From Pseudomonas fluorescens (lineage in GTDB: Bacteria; Pseudomonadota; Gammaproteobacteria; Pseudomonadales; Pseudomonadaceae), in NCBI RefSeq assembly GCF_902497745.1, contig NZ_CABVHJ010000013.1:94155-158154 (forward strand): a DNA stretch of 64,000 bases, written 5' to 3'. Shown here piece after piece: positions 24,633 to 34,303 of the stretch. Position 1 is the stretch's first letter; every line of letters begins with the position of its first letter. Position numbers and translations under genes: made by a program. The notes under the pieces are model-generated. The model was not told the DNA's origin. It searched no databases and was given only the letters and a program-made list of their open reading frames with translations.

Positions 24633-26360
24633 GTGCCGTTTCCGTTTCGCGCTGTTTTTCGCCATCGTTCCCCGCTTTGCCCGCTGTTGTCGGCCTTTGT
24701 GTTGAGTGTGTGTGCCTCCTCGATTGAAGCGGCCGAACCTGTTGCGCCGGGTCAGGAAGTGCTGCGCCAGCAGCAACAGCAACAGCGCGATCTGCAACAA
24801 CTGCAACTTGAGCAAAGAAAACGGCAATTGGAGCGCGGTGCATTCGGTCCGACGCCGATCACTCCGGCCATCCCGCAAACCGTTGCCCCCGATGAACGTT
24901 GCTGGCCGCTGAGCGGCACGCGCATTGGCGGCGTCACGCTGATCGACAGCGACAAGCTCAACGCCCGGATCAAACCGCTGCTGGCACCGTGCATGGGCGT
25001 CGGCCAGATCAATCATCTGTTGGCGACCATCACCGCGAGCTACGTCGACAAGGGCTACATCGCCAGCCGCCCGTATCTGCTCAGCGCTCCGGCCGCCGGG
25101 CAGTCACTGGATATCCGCGTTGACGAAGGCTACATCGAGTCCATCGAACTGGCCGATCAGAGCTTGCCGGTTTCCCTCGGCGGCGCGTTCCCGGGAATGC
25201 TCGGCAAGCCGCTGAACCTGCGTGATCTGGAGCAGGGCCTCGATCAACTGAATCGCCTGCGCTCAATCGATCTCACCGCCGACATCGCCCCCGGCAGACA
25301 GCACGGCGCCTCGCGAATCATCCTGCGCTCACGCACCTCCGCGCATTCGCGCTGGGCCTTGAATGTCGGTTTCGACAACCTCGGCAGCGCCAGCACCGGA
25401 CGTGATCGCGACACGATCAGCCTGAGCCTCGACAGCCCGCTGCAACTCAACGACTTGTTGAGCCTCAGCGCCAGCGACACGCTCAATCAGGGCGATCGCT
25501 ACAGCCGCAACGCCAGCCTGTATTACGCGATTCCCTACGGCTACTGGACCTACAGCGTGTTCGCCAGCCACGCCGAATATCGCGCGCCGTTCAAATTGCC
25601 GAGCGTGACCTTTCACAGCACCGGCATCACCGATCAGGTCAGCCTGCGCGCCGACCGTGTGCTGTGGCGCGACCAGAGTCGGCAGCTCAGCGCCAACCTG
25701 CAACTGGCGCACAAGGATGTCGACAGCTATCTGCAAGACGTTCGCCTCGGCATTCAGAGCCCGACCCTGACCGTGGCCGAAGCCGGGCTCAATCTGTTCT
25801 GGCTCGACCGCGCGGTGTGGAACCTCGACATCAATTACGCCCAGGGCCTGCGCTGGTTTGGCGCCGACGACGACTCGCAGCATCAGATCAGCAATCTGCC
25901 CAAGGCGCAGTTCCGCAAGTACCGCGCCGGTCTCAGCCAATGGCGCAACGGTCAGTTCGGCGCGCAGGCCTGGCAGTGGCAGAGCCAGCTCAATTTGCAG
26001 TACAGCCCGGACCCGTTGCCAGCGATTGAACAGCTGCTCGGCACCGACGATTCGGCGGTGCGCGGCTATCGCATCAGCAGTGCCTCCGGCGCCAGCGGCG
26101 CGATCTGGCGCAACACCTTGCGCCTGCCGCTGCGCAGCGAATGGCCGGTGCAGATTACCCCGCGCGTGGGCCTCGACCACGGCTGGATCAAGGCTGATCA
26201 CGGTGCTCAGGGCCAACGCCTGAGTGGTGCCAGTGTCGGCCTGAATCTGGGCTGGAAAAACCTGCAAGTGGACGTCGATTACCAGCGCGCCCTCAACACC
26301 CCGAACGGTCTGCAGCACGAGCCTGAAACCTGGCTGATGCGCGTGGGCCTGCAAATCTGA
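24633..26360 (+). CDS. two-partner secretion outer-membrane transporter (TpsB, ShlB/FhaC family)
   Basis: Starting from a GTG (24633) preceded by AAGGA, the 575-residue product has a signal peptide (LLSAFVLSVCASSIEAAEP), a Gln-rich stretch (QQQQQQRDLQQLQLEQ) near residues 45-65, and a POTRA region (CWPLSGTRIGGVTLID to VDEGYIESIEL). A C-terminal beta-barrel of about 350 residues with ShlB features (AVRGYRISSASGASGAIWRN) follows. The last residue is Ile rather than Phe, which is tolerated. It exports the large exoprotein encoded immediately downstream. Confidence 0.9.
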   Translation: MPFPFRAVFRHRSPLCPLLSAFVLSVCASSIEAAEPVAPGQEVLRQQQQQQRDLQQLQLEQRKRQLERGAFGPTPITPAIPQTVAPDERCWPLSGTRIGGVTLIDSDKLNARIKPLLAPCMGVGQINHLLATITASYVDKGYIASRPYLLSAPAAGQSLDIRVDEGYIESIELADQSLPVSLGGAFPGMLGKPLNLRDLEQGLDQLNRLRSIDLTADIAPGRQHGASRIILRSRTSAHSRWALNVGFDNLGSASTGRDRDTISLSLDSPLQLNDLLSLSASDTLNQGDRYSRNASLYYAIPYGYWTYSVFASHAEYRAPFKLPSVTFHSTGITDQVSLRADRVLWRDQSRQLSANLQLAHKDVDSYLQDVRLGIQSPTLTVAEAGLNLFWLDRAVWNLDINYAQGLRWFGADDDSQHQISNLPKAQFRKYRAGLSQWRNGQFGAQAWQWQSQLNLQYSPDPLPAIEQLLGTDDSAVRGYRISSASGASGAIWRNTLRLPLRSEWPVQITPRVGLDHGWIKADHGAQGQRLSGASVGLNLGWKNLQVDVDYQRALNTPNGLQHEPETWLMRVGLQI

Positions 26361-26457
26361 ACAACGCAGTGAACAAACAGCCGTCGGATCTGAGCGCGTC
26401 AGCCACGGCCAAGACTAAACGCGCGACGTGATGCCGTACTCACATGGAGACGTTTTT

Positions 26458-29400
26458 ATGCCAGCACACACCTTTGCATTTCATCTTTCGCCTCGGGGCA
26501 AATTGCGCTGGGCGATTGCCAGCCTGTTCTTCGCCGTGCATCTGCCTAGCGCGATCGCAGGCGGCGTCGTGGTCGCACCGGGACCGGGCGGCACCGCGCA
26601 ATTGCAGACCCAGGGCGGTGTGCCCATCGTCAACATCGTCGCGCCCAACGGTTCGGGCCTGTCGCACAACCAGTTCCTCGACTACAACGTCGACCGTCAG
26701 GGCCTTGTGCTGAACAACGCTTTGCAGGCCGGGCAATCGCAACTGGCCGGGCAACTGGCGGCCAACCCGCAACTGCAAGGCCAGGCGGCGAGCGTGATCC
26801 TCAACGAAGTGATCAGCCGCAATCCGTCCGCCATCAATGGCGCGCAGGAAATCTTCGGCCGGCCCGCCGATTACGTGCTGGCCAACCCTAACGGCATCTC
26901 GGTCAATGGCGGCAGTTTCATCAACACGCCGAACGCCAATCTGGTGGTCGGTCGCCCGGAATTGAATGACGGCAAACTGCAAAGCCTGAACAGCCGCGAC
27001 GCCAGCGGTCAGTTGCAGATTCACAGCGGTGGCCTGCGTAACGGCGAAGGTTCGATCAACCTGATCGCGCCGCGAATCGACAGCCAGGGCGCGATCACTG
27101 CGCGCGATCAGTTGAACCTTACGCTTGGGCGCAATCAGGTCGATTACGCCAGCGGCCAGGTGAAAACTGTTGATCCGGCGGGCAACACCGGCGATCAACG
27201 CATCGACGCCAGCCTGTTCGGCGCGATGCAGGCCGGGCGCATCAATATTGTCAGCACCGCCGAAGGTGCCGGCGTACGGGTTGGCGCGGTGCAAGTGGCC
27301 GGGCGTGACGGCGTGCAGATTCGTTCCGCCGGTGACCTCAGTGTCAGCGGTGAAGCGGTTGCCAACAGCCTCGATGTAACCCGTGCCGGTATTCGCAGCA
27401 GTCAGGGCGATGTCGGTTTGCATAGCGGCAAGGATCTGACGTTGGCGGCTACCGATGTCAGCGCTCGCGACGTCGCCGTCGAGGCGAAACGCAACCTGAC
27501 CTTGTCGACGGTCGAAAGCCGCAAGCTTCAGGAAAAGCGCGAAAACTGGAACAACAGCACCATCGGCATCACCTGGGAAACCTACGATCGCACCCAGACC
27601 GACAGTGAATCGCGCCAGCACGGCAGCCAGATTATCGCCAGTCGCGACGCCAAGTTGTCGTCCGGTAAAGACACCGAGCTGAAAGCCGCCAAAGTAGAAG
27701 CCGCGAAGACTCTCGACGTGCGAAGCGGCGGCGACTTGCGCCTGACCGCCGCCACCGAAAGCCACACGCAAAGCGATCAAGGCAACCACCGCAAGCACCT
27801 GTGGAAAGCCGACTGGAACAGCAGCAGCGAAGAGCAGCGCAGCGTCACCAGCCAGTTGAAGGCCGGCAATATCGCCCTGCAAACCGCCGCGTTATTGCGC
27901 TCCGAAGGCGCCGAATTGACCAGCGCCGGCGACGTGCAACTGGCCGGCAAACAGGTGGAAATCACCACGGCCACACGGACCAATCGCAGCAGCGACAACC
28001 GTTACTCCGGTGATCTGGTTGGCGGTGGTTTCTTCGGCAAGACCGGCGATGCCGACAAAGGCAAGACCCAGCATCAGGGCAGCAAGGTCAACGCCAGTGG
28101 CAAACTGATCGTCAAGGCTGACGATGTGCGCATCAGCGGCAGTCAGGTACGTGGCGGCACCGACGCCAGCGTGATCAGCGACAAGGGTTCGCTGGTGATC
28201 GACGGCGTGCAGGACACCTCGCACAGCAACAACCACGACAAGGACAGCAAGTTCTTCGGCATCACCAAAGACGAGTCGCGGCAGAGCAGCCAGGACAGCA
28301 GCACCGTGCGCAGCGAACTGGTGTCCGACAGCAACCTCAAGCTCAAGAGCGCCAAGGACATTGCTGTGGCGGGCTCGACCGTCAAGGCTGATGGTGCGTT
28401 GACCGCCGATGCAGCGGGCGACGTCAACGTGTCCTCCGCGCAGAACACTCACGACAGCACTGACACCACGCAAACCCGTGGCTTCGATGCTTATGCGAAA
28501 GAGCAAACGCCGGAGCAGTATCGCGCCGGGATTCACTACGAAGACAAACAGCAAACCGTGACCCGCAACGACGTCACCCAGCAAGGCTCCAGCCTCAGCG
28601 GCGGCAGTGTGCAGGTGAAGGCGGGCGGTGACGTCACGCTCAAAGGCGCGGAAGTGAAATCCACCGCTGGTGACACGACGTTGAGCGGCAAAAACGTCTC
28701 GTTGCTGGCCGAGGCTGACAGCCACAAAACCTCCACCGACACCTCAAGCACCGGTGGTGGTTTCTACTACACCGGCGGCCTCGACCGTGCCGGCAGTGGC
28801 GTCGATTTCGCCCACAGCACAACGCAGGATTCGACCAGCAAAATCACCGCACAGACCACGAATGTGCAGAGCAGCGGCAGTCTGAACATCAATGCCGACA
28901 AACTCGCAACCGAAGGCGCGCAACTCAAGGCTGGCAACGGTCTGAACGTCGCCGCCAACGAGATCGACAATCGCGCGGCCAGCAACAGCGAAAGCAGCAC
29001 GCACAACGACAGCAACTGGTCGGCGGACATCGGCGCCAACGTCGAGTACAAGGACATCGCCCGGCCAATCGCTGGCGCGGTCAAGGATGTTCTCAACGGC
29101 AAGGTGCCGGACAAGGACTCGCTGGCCAATCTCGGTCAGCCGAATGTCGGGATCGACGTTGCGTTCGGTCACGGCAGCGCCAGCAAGTCCGAGCAAAGTA
29201 GCAACGCCGTGGTCAGCCGTTTTGATGGTGGCACCATCGATGTGAAAACCACGGGCACGCTGCATGAGCAAGGCACGCAATACAACGCCAGCGCCGGCCA
29301 AGTGAATATCAGCGCCGACAAACTGCTTGCCGACGCCGCGAGCAACACGCACAGCAGCAGCGCGAACGCCGTGGACGCCAAGGTCGATGTGCGCGTCTAC

Positions 29401-30927
29401 ACCAAGACCGGTGAAGACGTGAACGTCGCCGGCAGCGGCGCGGGTGGCAGCAGTGCGTCGAGCAAGGACAGTTCCACCGCCGTCGTCGGCGCTTATGCCG
29501 GCAGCCAGGGTGTGAACATCAAGGTCGGCGGCGATGCGCAGTTCGTCGGCAGTCGTTTCGACGGCGGGCAGGGCGGTGTCAGCATCAACACCGGGGGGGA
29601 TCTGGCGCTGAATCAGGCCAACGACCGCCAGAACAGCAACGACAGCAGCCTGCGTGGCAATGGCTCGCTGACGGTCGGCACCTTGCCGGGCACCGATGGC
29701 ACCAACGTCGACCTCGGCGCCGGGTTCCAGCTCGATCACACCGCCAAGCAGACCACTGAGACGCAGGCCCACGTTGCCAACATCTCGGGCAACGGCCCGG
29801 TGCAGTTGAGCAGCGGCGGCCATCAGGTGCAGCAAGGCACGAAAATCGACAGCGCTGGCGGCATCGATTTGCACGCCGACGGCAAGCTCGATCTGCAAGC
29901 GGCCACCGATACTCACACCGCCACCGGCAGCAACCTCGGCGGCGGCTTGAAGGGTGGCGGCAGCAAAACCAGCAGCGAGAAGAGCCGCGATCAGGGTGGC
30001 AATCTGAGTGGCAACTTCAACATCGGTCGGGTCAACGAGGATTCGAAAACCCTTACTGGTGGTCAGCTCAACAGCCAGAGCGGCATCGCGCTGAGCGGTG
30101 ATTCGATTCACCTGCAAGGCACGCAAGTCAGCGCACCGAATGTCAGCATCGATGCACAGAAGGGCGGTTATGTGCAGGAGTCAGCGCAGTCCACCGACCA
30201 CCGCAATAACTGGAATGTCGCACTGAATGCCGGCGGCAACCTGAGCCGCAAAACCCCGACCGCCGCTGATGAGAAGGCCAGCAGCGACCACGGCTTCAAT
30301 GCCGGGGCCAAGGTTGGCGTGGATTATCTGCAAGGCAGCACCGAGCAGAACAGCCAGATCAAGGCTGACAGCGTGGTGTTGAACAGCGCCGGTGATGCAC
30401 AGCTGGCGGGTGCGCGGATCGACGCTAAAGATGTCAGTGGCAAGGTTGCGGGTGATCTGACCGTCGAAAGCCGTCAAGACTCGAGCAATCACACCAAGGT
30501 CGATGTCGATCTGGGCCTGACTGCGAAGAAAAACCCGCCGAGCGACAAGGAAAAACTCGCCGGCACCGACTACAAGCCAACGCTGACTGCACAGGGCGAA
30601 TATGCGCACAAGGACAGCGTGGTGCAGGCGTCCGGAATCAGTGCCGGCCAAGGCGTAAACCTCGCGGTCGGCGGCGCGACACAACTGACCGGCGCGCGGA
30701 TTTCGGCGGCGGATGGAAAGGTTGATCTGGGGGGTTCGAAGGTCAGCAGCACTGATCTGGGTAATCGTGATTACGGAGTGAAAGCGGGCCTTGATTTGCC
30801 ACACAAAGCCAAGGAAAACGCACCGAAGGTTTCCCTTGAAAACGGCAACCTGAAGGTCGGCCCCGTCACGCTGAGCGGGCATCTGGACGGCCAGTCCCTG
30901 CAAGCGGGGATTGACGAAAGAGGCTAA
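26458..30927 (+). CDS. filamentous haemagglutinin-type exoprotein (TpsA)
   Basis: The start at 26458 has a GGAGA site and gives 1,489 residues; an earlier in-frame ATG at 26428 lacks one. An extended signal peptide (RGKLRWAIASLFFAVHLPSAIAG) is followed by the TPS domain with the conserved NPNGI motif (ANPNGISVNGG) near residue 147 and its companion NTPNANLVVG. The remainder is a long beta-helix of Ser/Asp/Gly/Lys repeats such as GNGLNVAANEI and AGGDVTLKGAEVK. No VENN motif, pre-toxin domain or distinct C-terminal toxin is visible; the protein ends in the repeat fold (LQAGIDERG). An adhesin role is likelier than contact-dependent inhibition. Confidence 0.9.
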   Translation: MPAHTFAFHLSPRGKLRWAIASLFFAVHLPSAIAGGVVVAPGPGGTAQLQTQGGVPIVNIVAPNGSGLSHNQFLDYNVDRQGLVLNNALQAGQSQLAGQLAANPQLQGQAASVILNEVISRNPSAINGAQEIFGRPADYVLANPNGISVNGGSFINTPNANLVVGRPELNDGKLQSLNSRDASGQLQIHSGGLRNGEGSINLIAPRIDSQGAITARDQLNLTLGRNQVDYASGQVKTVDPAGNTGDQRIDASLFGAMQAGRINIVSTAEGAGVRVGAVQVAGRDGVQIRSAGDLSVSGEAVANSLDVTRAGIRSSQGDVGLHSGKDLTLAATDVSARDVAVEAKRNLTLSTVESRKLQEKRENWNNSTIGITWETYDRTQTDSESRQHGSQIIASRDAKLSSGKDTELKAAKVEAAKTLDVRSGGDLRLTAATESHTQSDQGNHRKHLWKADWNSSSEEQRSVTSQLKAGNIALQTAALLRSEGAELTSAGDVQLAGKQVEITTATRTNRSSDNRYSGDLVGGGFFGKTGDADKGKTQHQGSKVNASGKLIVKADDVRISGSQVRGGTDASVISDKGSLVIDGVQDTSHSNNHDKDSKFFGITKDESRQSSQDSSTVRSELVSDSNLKLKSAKDIAVAGSTVKADGALTADAAGDVNVSSAQNTHDSTDTTQTRGFDAYAKEQTPEQYRAGIHYEDKQQTVTRNDVTQQGSSLSGGSVQVKAGGDVTLKGAEVKSTAGDTTLSGKNVSLLAEADSHKTSTDTSSTGGGFYYTGGLDRAGSGVDFAHSTTQDSTSKITAQTTNVQSSGSLNINADKLATEGAQLKAGNGLNVAANEIDNRAASNSESSTHNDSNWSADIGANVEYKDIARPIAGAVKDVLNGKVPDKDSLANLGQPNVGIDVAFGHGSASKSEQSSNAVVSRFDGGTIDVKTTGTLHEQGTQYNASAGQVNISADKLLADAASNTHSSSANAVDAKVDVRVYTKTGEDVNVAGSGAGGSSASSKDSSTAVVGAYAGSQGVNIKVGGDAQFVGSRFDGGQGGVSINTGGDLALNQANDRQNSNDSSLRGNGSLTVGTLPGTDGTNVDLGAGFQLDHTAKQTTETQAHVANISGNGPVQLSSGGHQVQQGTKIDSAGGIDLHADGKLDLQAATDTHTATGSNLGGGLKGGGSKTSSEKSRDQGGNLSGNFNIGRVNEDSKTLTGGQLNSQSGIALSGDSIHLQGTQVSAPNVSIDAQKGGYVQESAQSTDHRNNWNVALNAGGNLSRKTPTAADEKASSDHGFNAGAKVGVDYLQGSTEQNSQIKADSVVLNSAGDAQLAGARIDAKDVSGKVAGDLTVESRQDSSNHTKVDVDLGLTAKKNPPSDKEKLAGTDYKPTLTAQGEYAHKDSVVQASGISAGQGVNLAVGGATQLTGARISAADGKVDLGGSKVSSTDLGNRDYGVKAGLDLPHKAKENAPKVSLENGNLKVGPVTLSGHLDGQSLQAGIDERG

Positions 30928-31122
30928 ACCCGAGAGGTGGTGGTTGCAGGCGAATCGGCATCCACCACCAAACCCTGCCGCAGCGGTAAGCCCGACTCCC
31001 ACATAAGCGTGATGAGCTCACCCTGCGCCAGTGTTCATGACGTGCATCCGTGCCAGTTGCGAAGTTCCATGACACAGAATAGTGTGGCGACTCAGAGCAG
31101 CTCCAGGGACAGGAACGTCAGG

Positions 31123-32298
31123 ATGGCATCGGAAACGGATTTCGCACTGCAGGAACAAATGATCGGTTGGCGTCGCTGGCTGCATCAACATCCGGAAGCG
31201 GGTTTTGCCGAACGCAAGACCAGCGCCTTCATCGCAGAAATATTGCGCAGCTTTGATTTGCAACCGCATATCGGCATCGGCGGTACGGGTGTTGTCGCCA
31301 CCATCGAAGGCGAGCAACCAGGTATCGAGATAGCCCTGCGCGCCGACATGGATGCGCTGCCCATCCAGGAAGAAAACACCTTCGCCCATCGCTCAGTCCA
31401 CGACGGCTGGATGCATGCCTGTGGCCATGACGGCCATAGCGCCATGCTGTTGGGCGCTGCCAGCCGACTGGCGGCAGATCGCAGTTTCGCCGGCAAGGTT
31501 CATCTGGTGTTTCAGCCGGCCGAGGAAATCGGCACGGGTGCGAAGGCGATGATGACGGCGGGCCTGTTCGAGAAATTTCGCGCTGAGTGCGTCTACGGTC
31601 TGCACAACTGGCCCGGTCTTGCGACCGGTCGATTCGTGGTTCATCACGGTGCGGCGATGGCGGGGGCGAGGCCGTTCGAAATGGTTGTAAGCGGTTGTGG
31701 TTGCCATGCGGCGATGCCTCACCAAGGCGCCGATCCGTTGCTGGCCGCGGCCCATTTGGTGACCGCGTTACAGAGCATCGTCTCGCGCAATATCGACCCT
31801 GCCGATGCGCTGGTTCTCAGTGTCACTCAGTTCCACTCCGGCGATACCCACAACATTGTGCCCGACACTGCACGGCTGGGCGGCACCATGCGTTACTTCC
31901 GCCCCGAGGCCGGCGAGATCGCATCGCGTCGAATGGCCGAGATGGTCGAGCAGTTGGCCGCCGGGATGGGGGTTCGAGCGTCGCTGAAGTTTTTCGAATT
32001 TGGCTCGCCGCCGCTGATCAACAGTGCCGAGCACGCGGACCATTGCGTGGCTGCCGCCAGTGCTGTGGCGGGCCGCGAAAACGTGGGTACCGGGGTCGCA
32101 CCGAGCATGACCGGAGAAGACTTCGCCTTCATGCTCGAACGCAAACCCGGCGCTTACATCTGGATTGGCAATGGCTCCGCTGAAGGCGGCTGCTCGTTGC
32201 ACAACCCGCGTTATGACTTCAACGACGAGATCATGCCACTGGGCGTTGCCTATTGGGTCGCGCTGGCCCGCCAACGCCTGCAGCCCGTCGAACGTTAA
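31123..32298 (+). CDS. M20-family amidohydrolase/deacylase beside the tab/tbl cluster
   Basis: The ATG at 31123, with AGGAA upstream, gives 391 residues, normal for the M20D amidohydrolases (hippurate, IAA-amino-acid and N-acyl-aminoacyl hydrolases). The frame is open back to 30937. Metal ligands appear in HACGHDGHSAML (about residues 97-108), in PAEEIGTGA with the catalytic Glu pair, and in a C-terminal GTGVAPSMTGEDFAFM. Its last four bases overlap the end of the convergent tabD. An N-deacylase is the expected partner of a DapD-like acyltransferase and a DapC-like aminotransferase in DAP chemistry. It may therefore remove the acyl group in the tabtoxin-like pathway. That role is inference. 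Confidence 0.8.
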   Translation: MASETDFALQEQMIGWRRWLHQHPEAGFAERKTSAFIAEILRSFDLQPHIGIGGTGVVATIEGEQPGIEIALRADMDALPIQEENTFAHRSVHDGWMHACGHDGHSAMLLGAASRLAADRSFAGKVHLVFQPAEEIGTGAKAMMTAGLFEKFRAECVYGLHNWPGLATGRFVVHHGAAMAGARPFEMVVSGCGCHAAMPHQGADPLLAAAHLVTALQSIVSRNIDPADALVLSVTQFHSGDTHNIVPDTARLGGTMRYFRPEAGEIASRRMAEMVEQLAAGMGVRASLKFFEFGSPPLINSAEHADHCVAAASAVAGRENVGTGVAPSMTGEDFAFMLERKPGAYIWIGNGSAEGGCSLHNPRYDFNDEIMPLGVAYWVALARQRLQPVER

Positions 32299-33476
32299 CG
32301 ACCTGCAAGCCCGGCCCTGAGGCGCAGCAGGGCCTGGCGCATGACCGGTTCCTGATGAACCAGTGCAATGCGCACGAACGCTTTGCCGGGGTTGCTGCCC
32401 TCGGCGTCTTCATGACACAGGTAGCGACCGGGCATCACGCGCAAACCCTGTTCGCTCCAGAGTCGGCGCGCGATCCCTTCACCATCGCCGACTGCCAGCC
32501 ACAAGAAAAAACCGGCATCGGCGCGCCGGTAATCGGGCACTGCGGCGAGGTACTCATCGGCCAGGTCCCAATTGCATTGCAGTGCCTGTCGCTGACGCTG
32601 CACATGCGTTTCGTCGTGCCAAAGTGCCGCACTGGCGCTGCACGCCGGCCAGGCCAGCGAGACCCCGCAACTGCGGTTGAAGCCGGCATAAGCGGCGACG
32701 CTGGACGGATCGCCGGCAATGAAACCACTGCGCAAACCCGGCGCCGCCGAGCGCTTCGACAAGCTGTGTAAAACCACGAACGGGCAGGACGCAACCGCAT
32801 CGGCTTCCACCAGGCTGAGATAGCCAGGTGGTGGTAAGTGCGGGACGAGATCGGTGTAGCACTCGTCGACCAATAACGTCGCCTGGGCGTGGAAGGCCAT
32901 GTGGCTGAGGCTGATCAATGTGCTTGCAGGCAGTATGTTGCCAAGCGGATTGCCGGGGTTGCACAGCACCAGCGCCGCGATACTGTCACCGGCCTGATCC
33001 AGTTGGCGGGCGAGGCTGGCCAACAGGTCAGCGTCGTTCACGTCATAAAACAGTGCTTGCGCACCGGCGGCATCAGTGGCGGCGACATAGGTCGGGTAAA
33101 ACGGATTGGGCAGGACCACCACCGGTGCTTTTACGCCACGTGCCCGTGCGCGTGTCACGGCGAGGGCGATGCAGGTCGCGACGGCTTGTTTGGTGCCGGG
33201 CGTAGGCTCGATGGCGATACGGTTTTCATCGAGACAGGCGCCAGCGCCGAAGCGACGCCGTAGCCAGCCACTGTAGGCTTCGCGCAATTGCGGAGTGCCA
33301 GGCAGAGGCGGATAGCGCGTCCACTGCTCGAGTTCGCACAGTGGGGCCAGCAAAGGCGTCGGGTCCCCAAGTCGGGTTTCGCCCAGGTGCAGGGCGATGA
33401 CCGGCTGCCCGGTCGCGGGCGGCAGGTCATCCAGCAGGCTTTGCAGTCTGGCGAAGGCATTGCCTGCGGGGGTCAT
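32295..33476 (-). CDS. tabD: PLP aminotransferase, TabD-like (DapC-related)
   Basis: The 393-residue product is a fold type I aminotransferase. The PLP lysine is K241 in HSLSKRSAAPGLRSGF, with ALVLCNPGNPLGN (about residues 166-178) and VDECYTDL before it, as in class I/II enzymes. The closest functional relatives are DapC-type N-succinyl-aminoketopimelate aminotransferases. In the tabtoxin pathway TabD is thought to transaminate the acylated six-carbon intermediate. It is the last gene of the minus-strand arm and its ATG overlaps the tabB stop by four bases. Confidence 0.75.
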   Translation of the reverse strand: MTPAGNAFARLQSLLDDLPPATGQPVIALHLGETRLGDPTPLLAPLCELEQWTRYPPLPGTPQLREAYSGWLRRRFGAGACLDENRIAIEPTPGTKQAVATCIALAVTRARARGVKAPVVVLPNPFYPTYVAATDAAGAQALFYDVNDADLLASLARQLDQAGDSIAALVLCNPGNPLGNILPASTLISLSHMAFHAQATLLVDECYTDLVPHLPPPGYLSLVEADAVASCPFVVLHSLSKRSAAPGLRSGFIAGDPSSVAAYAGFNRSCGVSLAWPACSASAALWHDETHVQRQRQALQCNWDLADEYLAAVPDYRRADAGFFLWLAVGDGEGIARRLWSEQGLRVMPGRYLCHEDAEGSNPGKAFVRIALVHQEPVMRQALLRLRAGLAGR

Positions 33477-34303
33477 CGGCTGAGCTCTCTGACCAGATCG
33501 TTGAGTGAGGTTTTTGATCGAGTGCGCTCATCGACATATTTCACGATCACCGCACAGGCCAGGGATACGCCCGGCAATTTCGGGTCGGCGCGGTTGCCGG
33601 CGATCACCACCGCATTGGCCGGGACTTCACCGAAGCGCACGTCGCCGGTTTCGCGATCGATGATCGGGGTCGAGGCGCCAAGATAAACGCCCATGCCAAT
33701 CACCGCACCGTTGCGCACGATCACCCCCTCGGCGACCTCGCTGCGGGCACCGATGAACACGTTGTCCTCGATGACCACGGGGTTGTTGCCGATCGGTTCG
33801 AGCACGCCGCCCAGACCCACGCCACCGGAGATATGGCAACGTGCGCCGACCTGAGCGCAGGATCCGACGGTCGACCAGGTATCGATCATGGTGCCTTCGC
33901 CAACATAGGCGCCGATGTTGATGAAGCAGGGCATCAGCACCGCACCTGGAGCAATGTATGCGCCAGCCCGGACCACCGCGCCTGGCACTACGCGGATACG
34001 TGCATCGCGGAACGCGGCATCATCCCAGTGCTCGAATTTGAGGGGCAGTTTGTCGTAGCTTTTCGGCCGCCATGGAGCGGTTTCGCCGACATGATTTTCG
34101 CGTGTGAGGAACGACAGCAGGATGAGTTTCTTGACGAACGTATCGGCGATCCACTGGCCTTCTTCCAGGCGCGCTGCGCGCAGTTCACCGCTTTCCAGTC
34201 TGGCGAGGCCGTCTTCGATGACTGGCACCAGCGCCAGCAGCTCGGCAGACGTCAGTTGCGAACGCCGTTCAAAAGCTTCTTCAATCAATGCACGGTTACT
34301 CAT
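33473..34303 (-). CDS. tabB: tetrahydrodipicolinate N-acyltransferase, TabB-like (DapD paralogue)
   Basis: The 276-residue product has an alpha-helical N-terminal domain and a left-handed beta-helix of hexapeptide repeats (GAYIAPGAVLMPCFINIGAYVGEGTMIDTW, then ARCHISGGVGLGGVLEPI). The length and order match DapD, which transfers succinyl from succinyl-CoA to tetrahydrodipicolinate. TabB is the DapD-like enzyme of tabtoxin synthesis. The ATG directly follows the tabA stop (TAAATG). Housekeeping dapD in Pseudomonas lies elsewhere and is longer, so this is a dedicated paralogue. Confidence 0.82.
   Translation of the reverse strand: MSNRALIEEAFERRSQLTSAELLALVPVIEDGLARLESGELRAARLEEGQWIADTFVKKLILLSFLTRENHVGETAPWRPKSYDKLPLKFEHWDDAAFRDARIRVVPGAVVRAGAYIAPGAVLMPCFINIGAYVGEGTMIDTWSTVGSCAQVGARCHISGGVGLGGVLEPIGNNPVVIEDNVFIGARSEVAEGVIVRNGAVIGMGVYLGASTPIIDRETGDVRFGEVPANAVVIAGNRADPKLPGVSLACAVIVKYVDERTRSKTSLNDLVRELSR

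Noticed and set aside
26440..27882. 480-codon minus-strand frame within the exoprotein gene
   Set aside because: It mirrors the codon pattern of the TPS exoprotein. The plus strand has the signal peptide, TPS domain and repeats.
28744..30126. 460-codon minus-strand frame within the exoprotein gene
   Set aside because: Ala/Val/Gly-rich low-information shadow of the repeat region, with no start signal.
30928..31122. Possible CDI immunity gene after the exoprotein
   Set aside because: The stretch is under 200 bases, has only the upstream extension of the M20 frame, and no separate start with a ribosome binding site.
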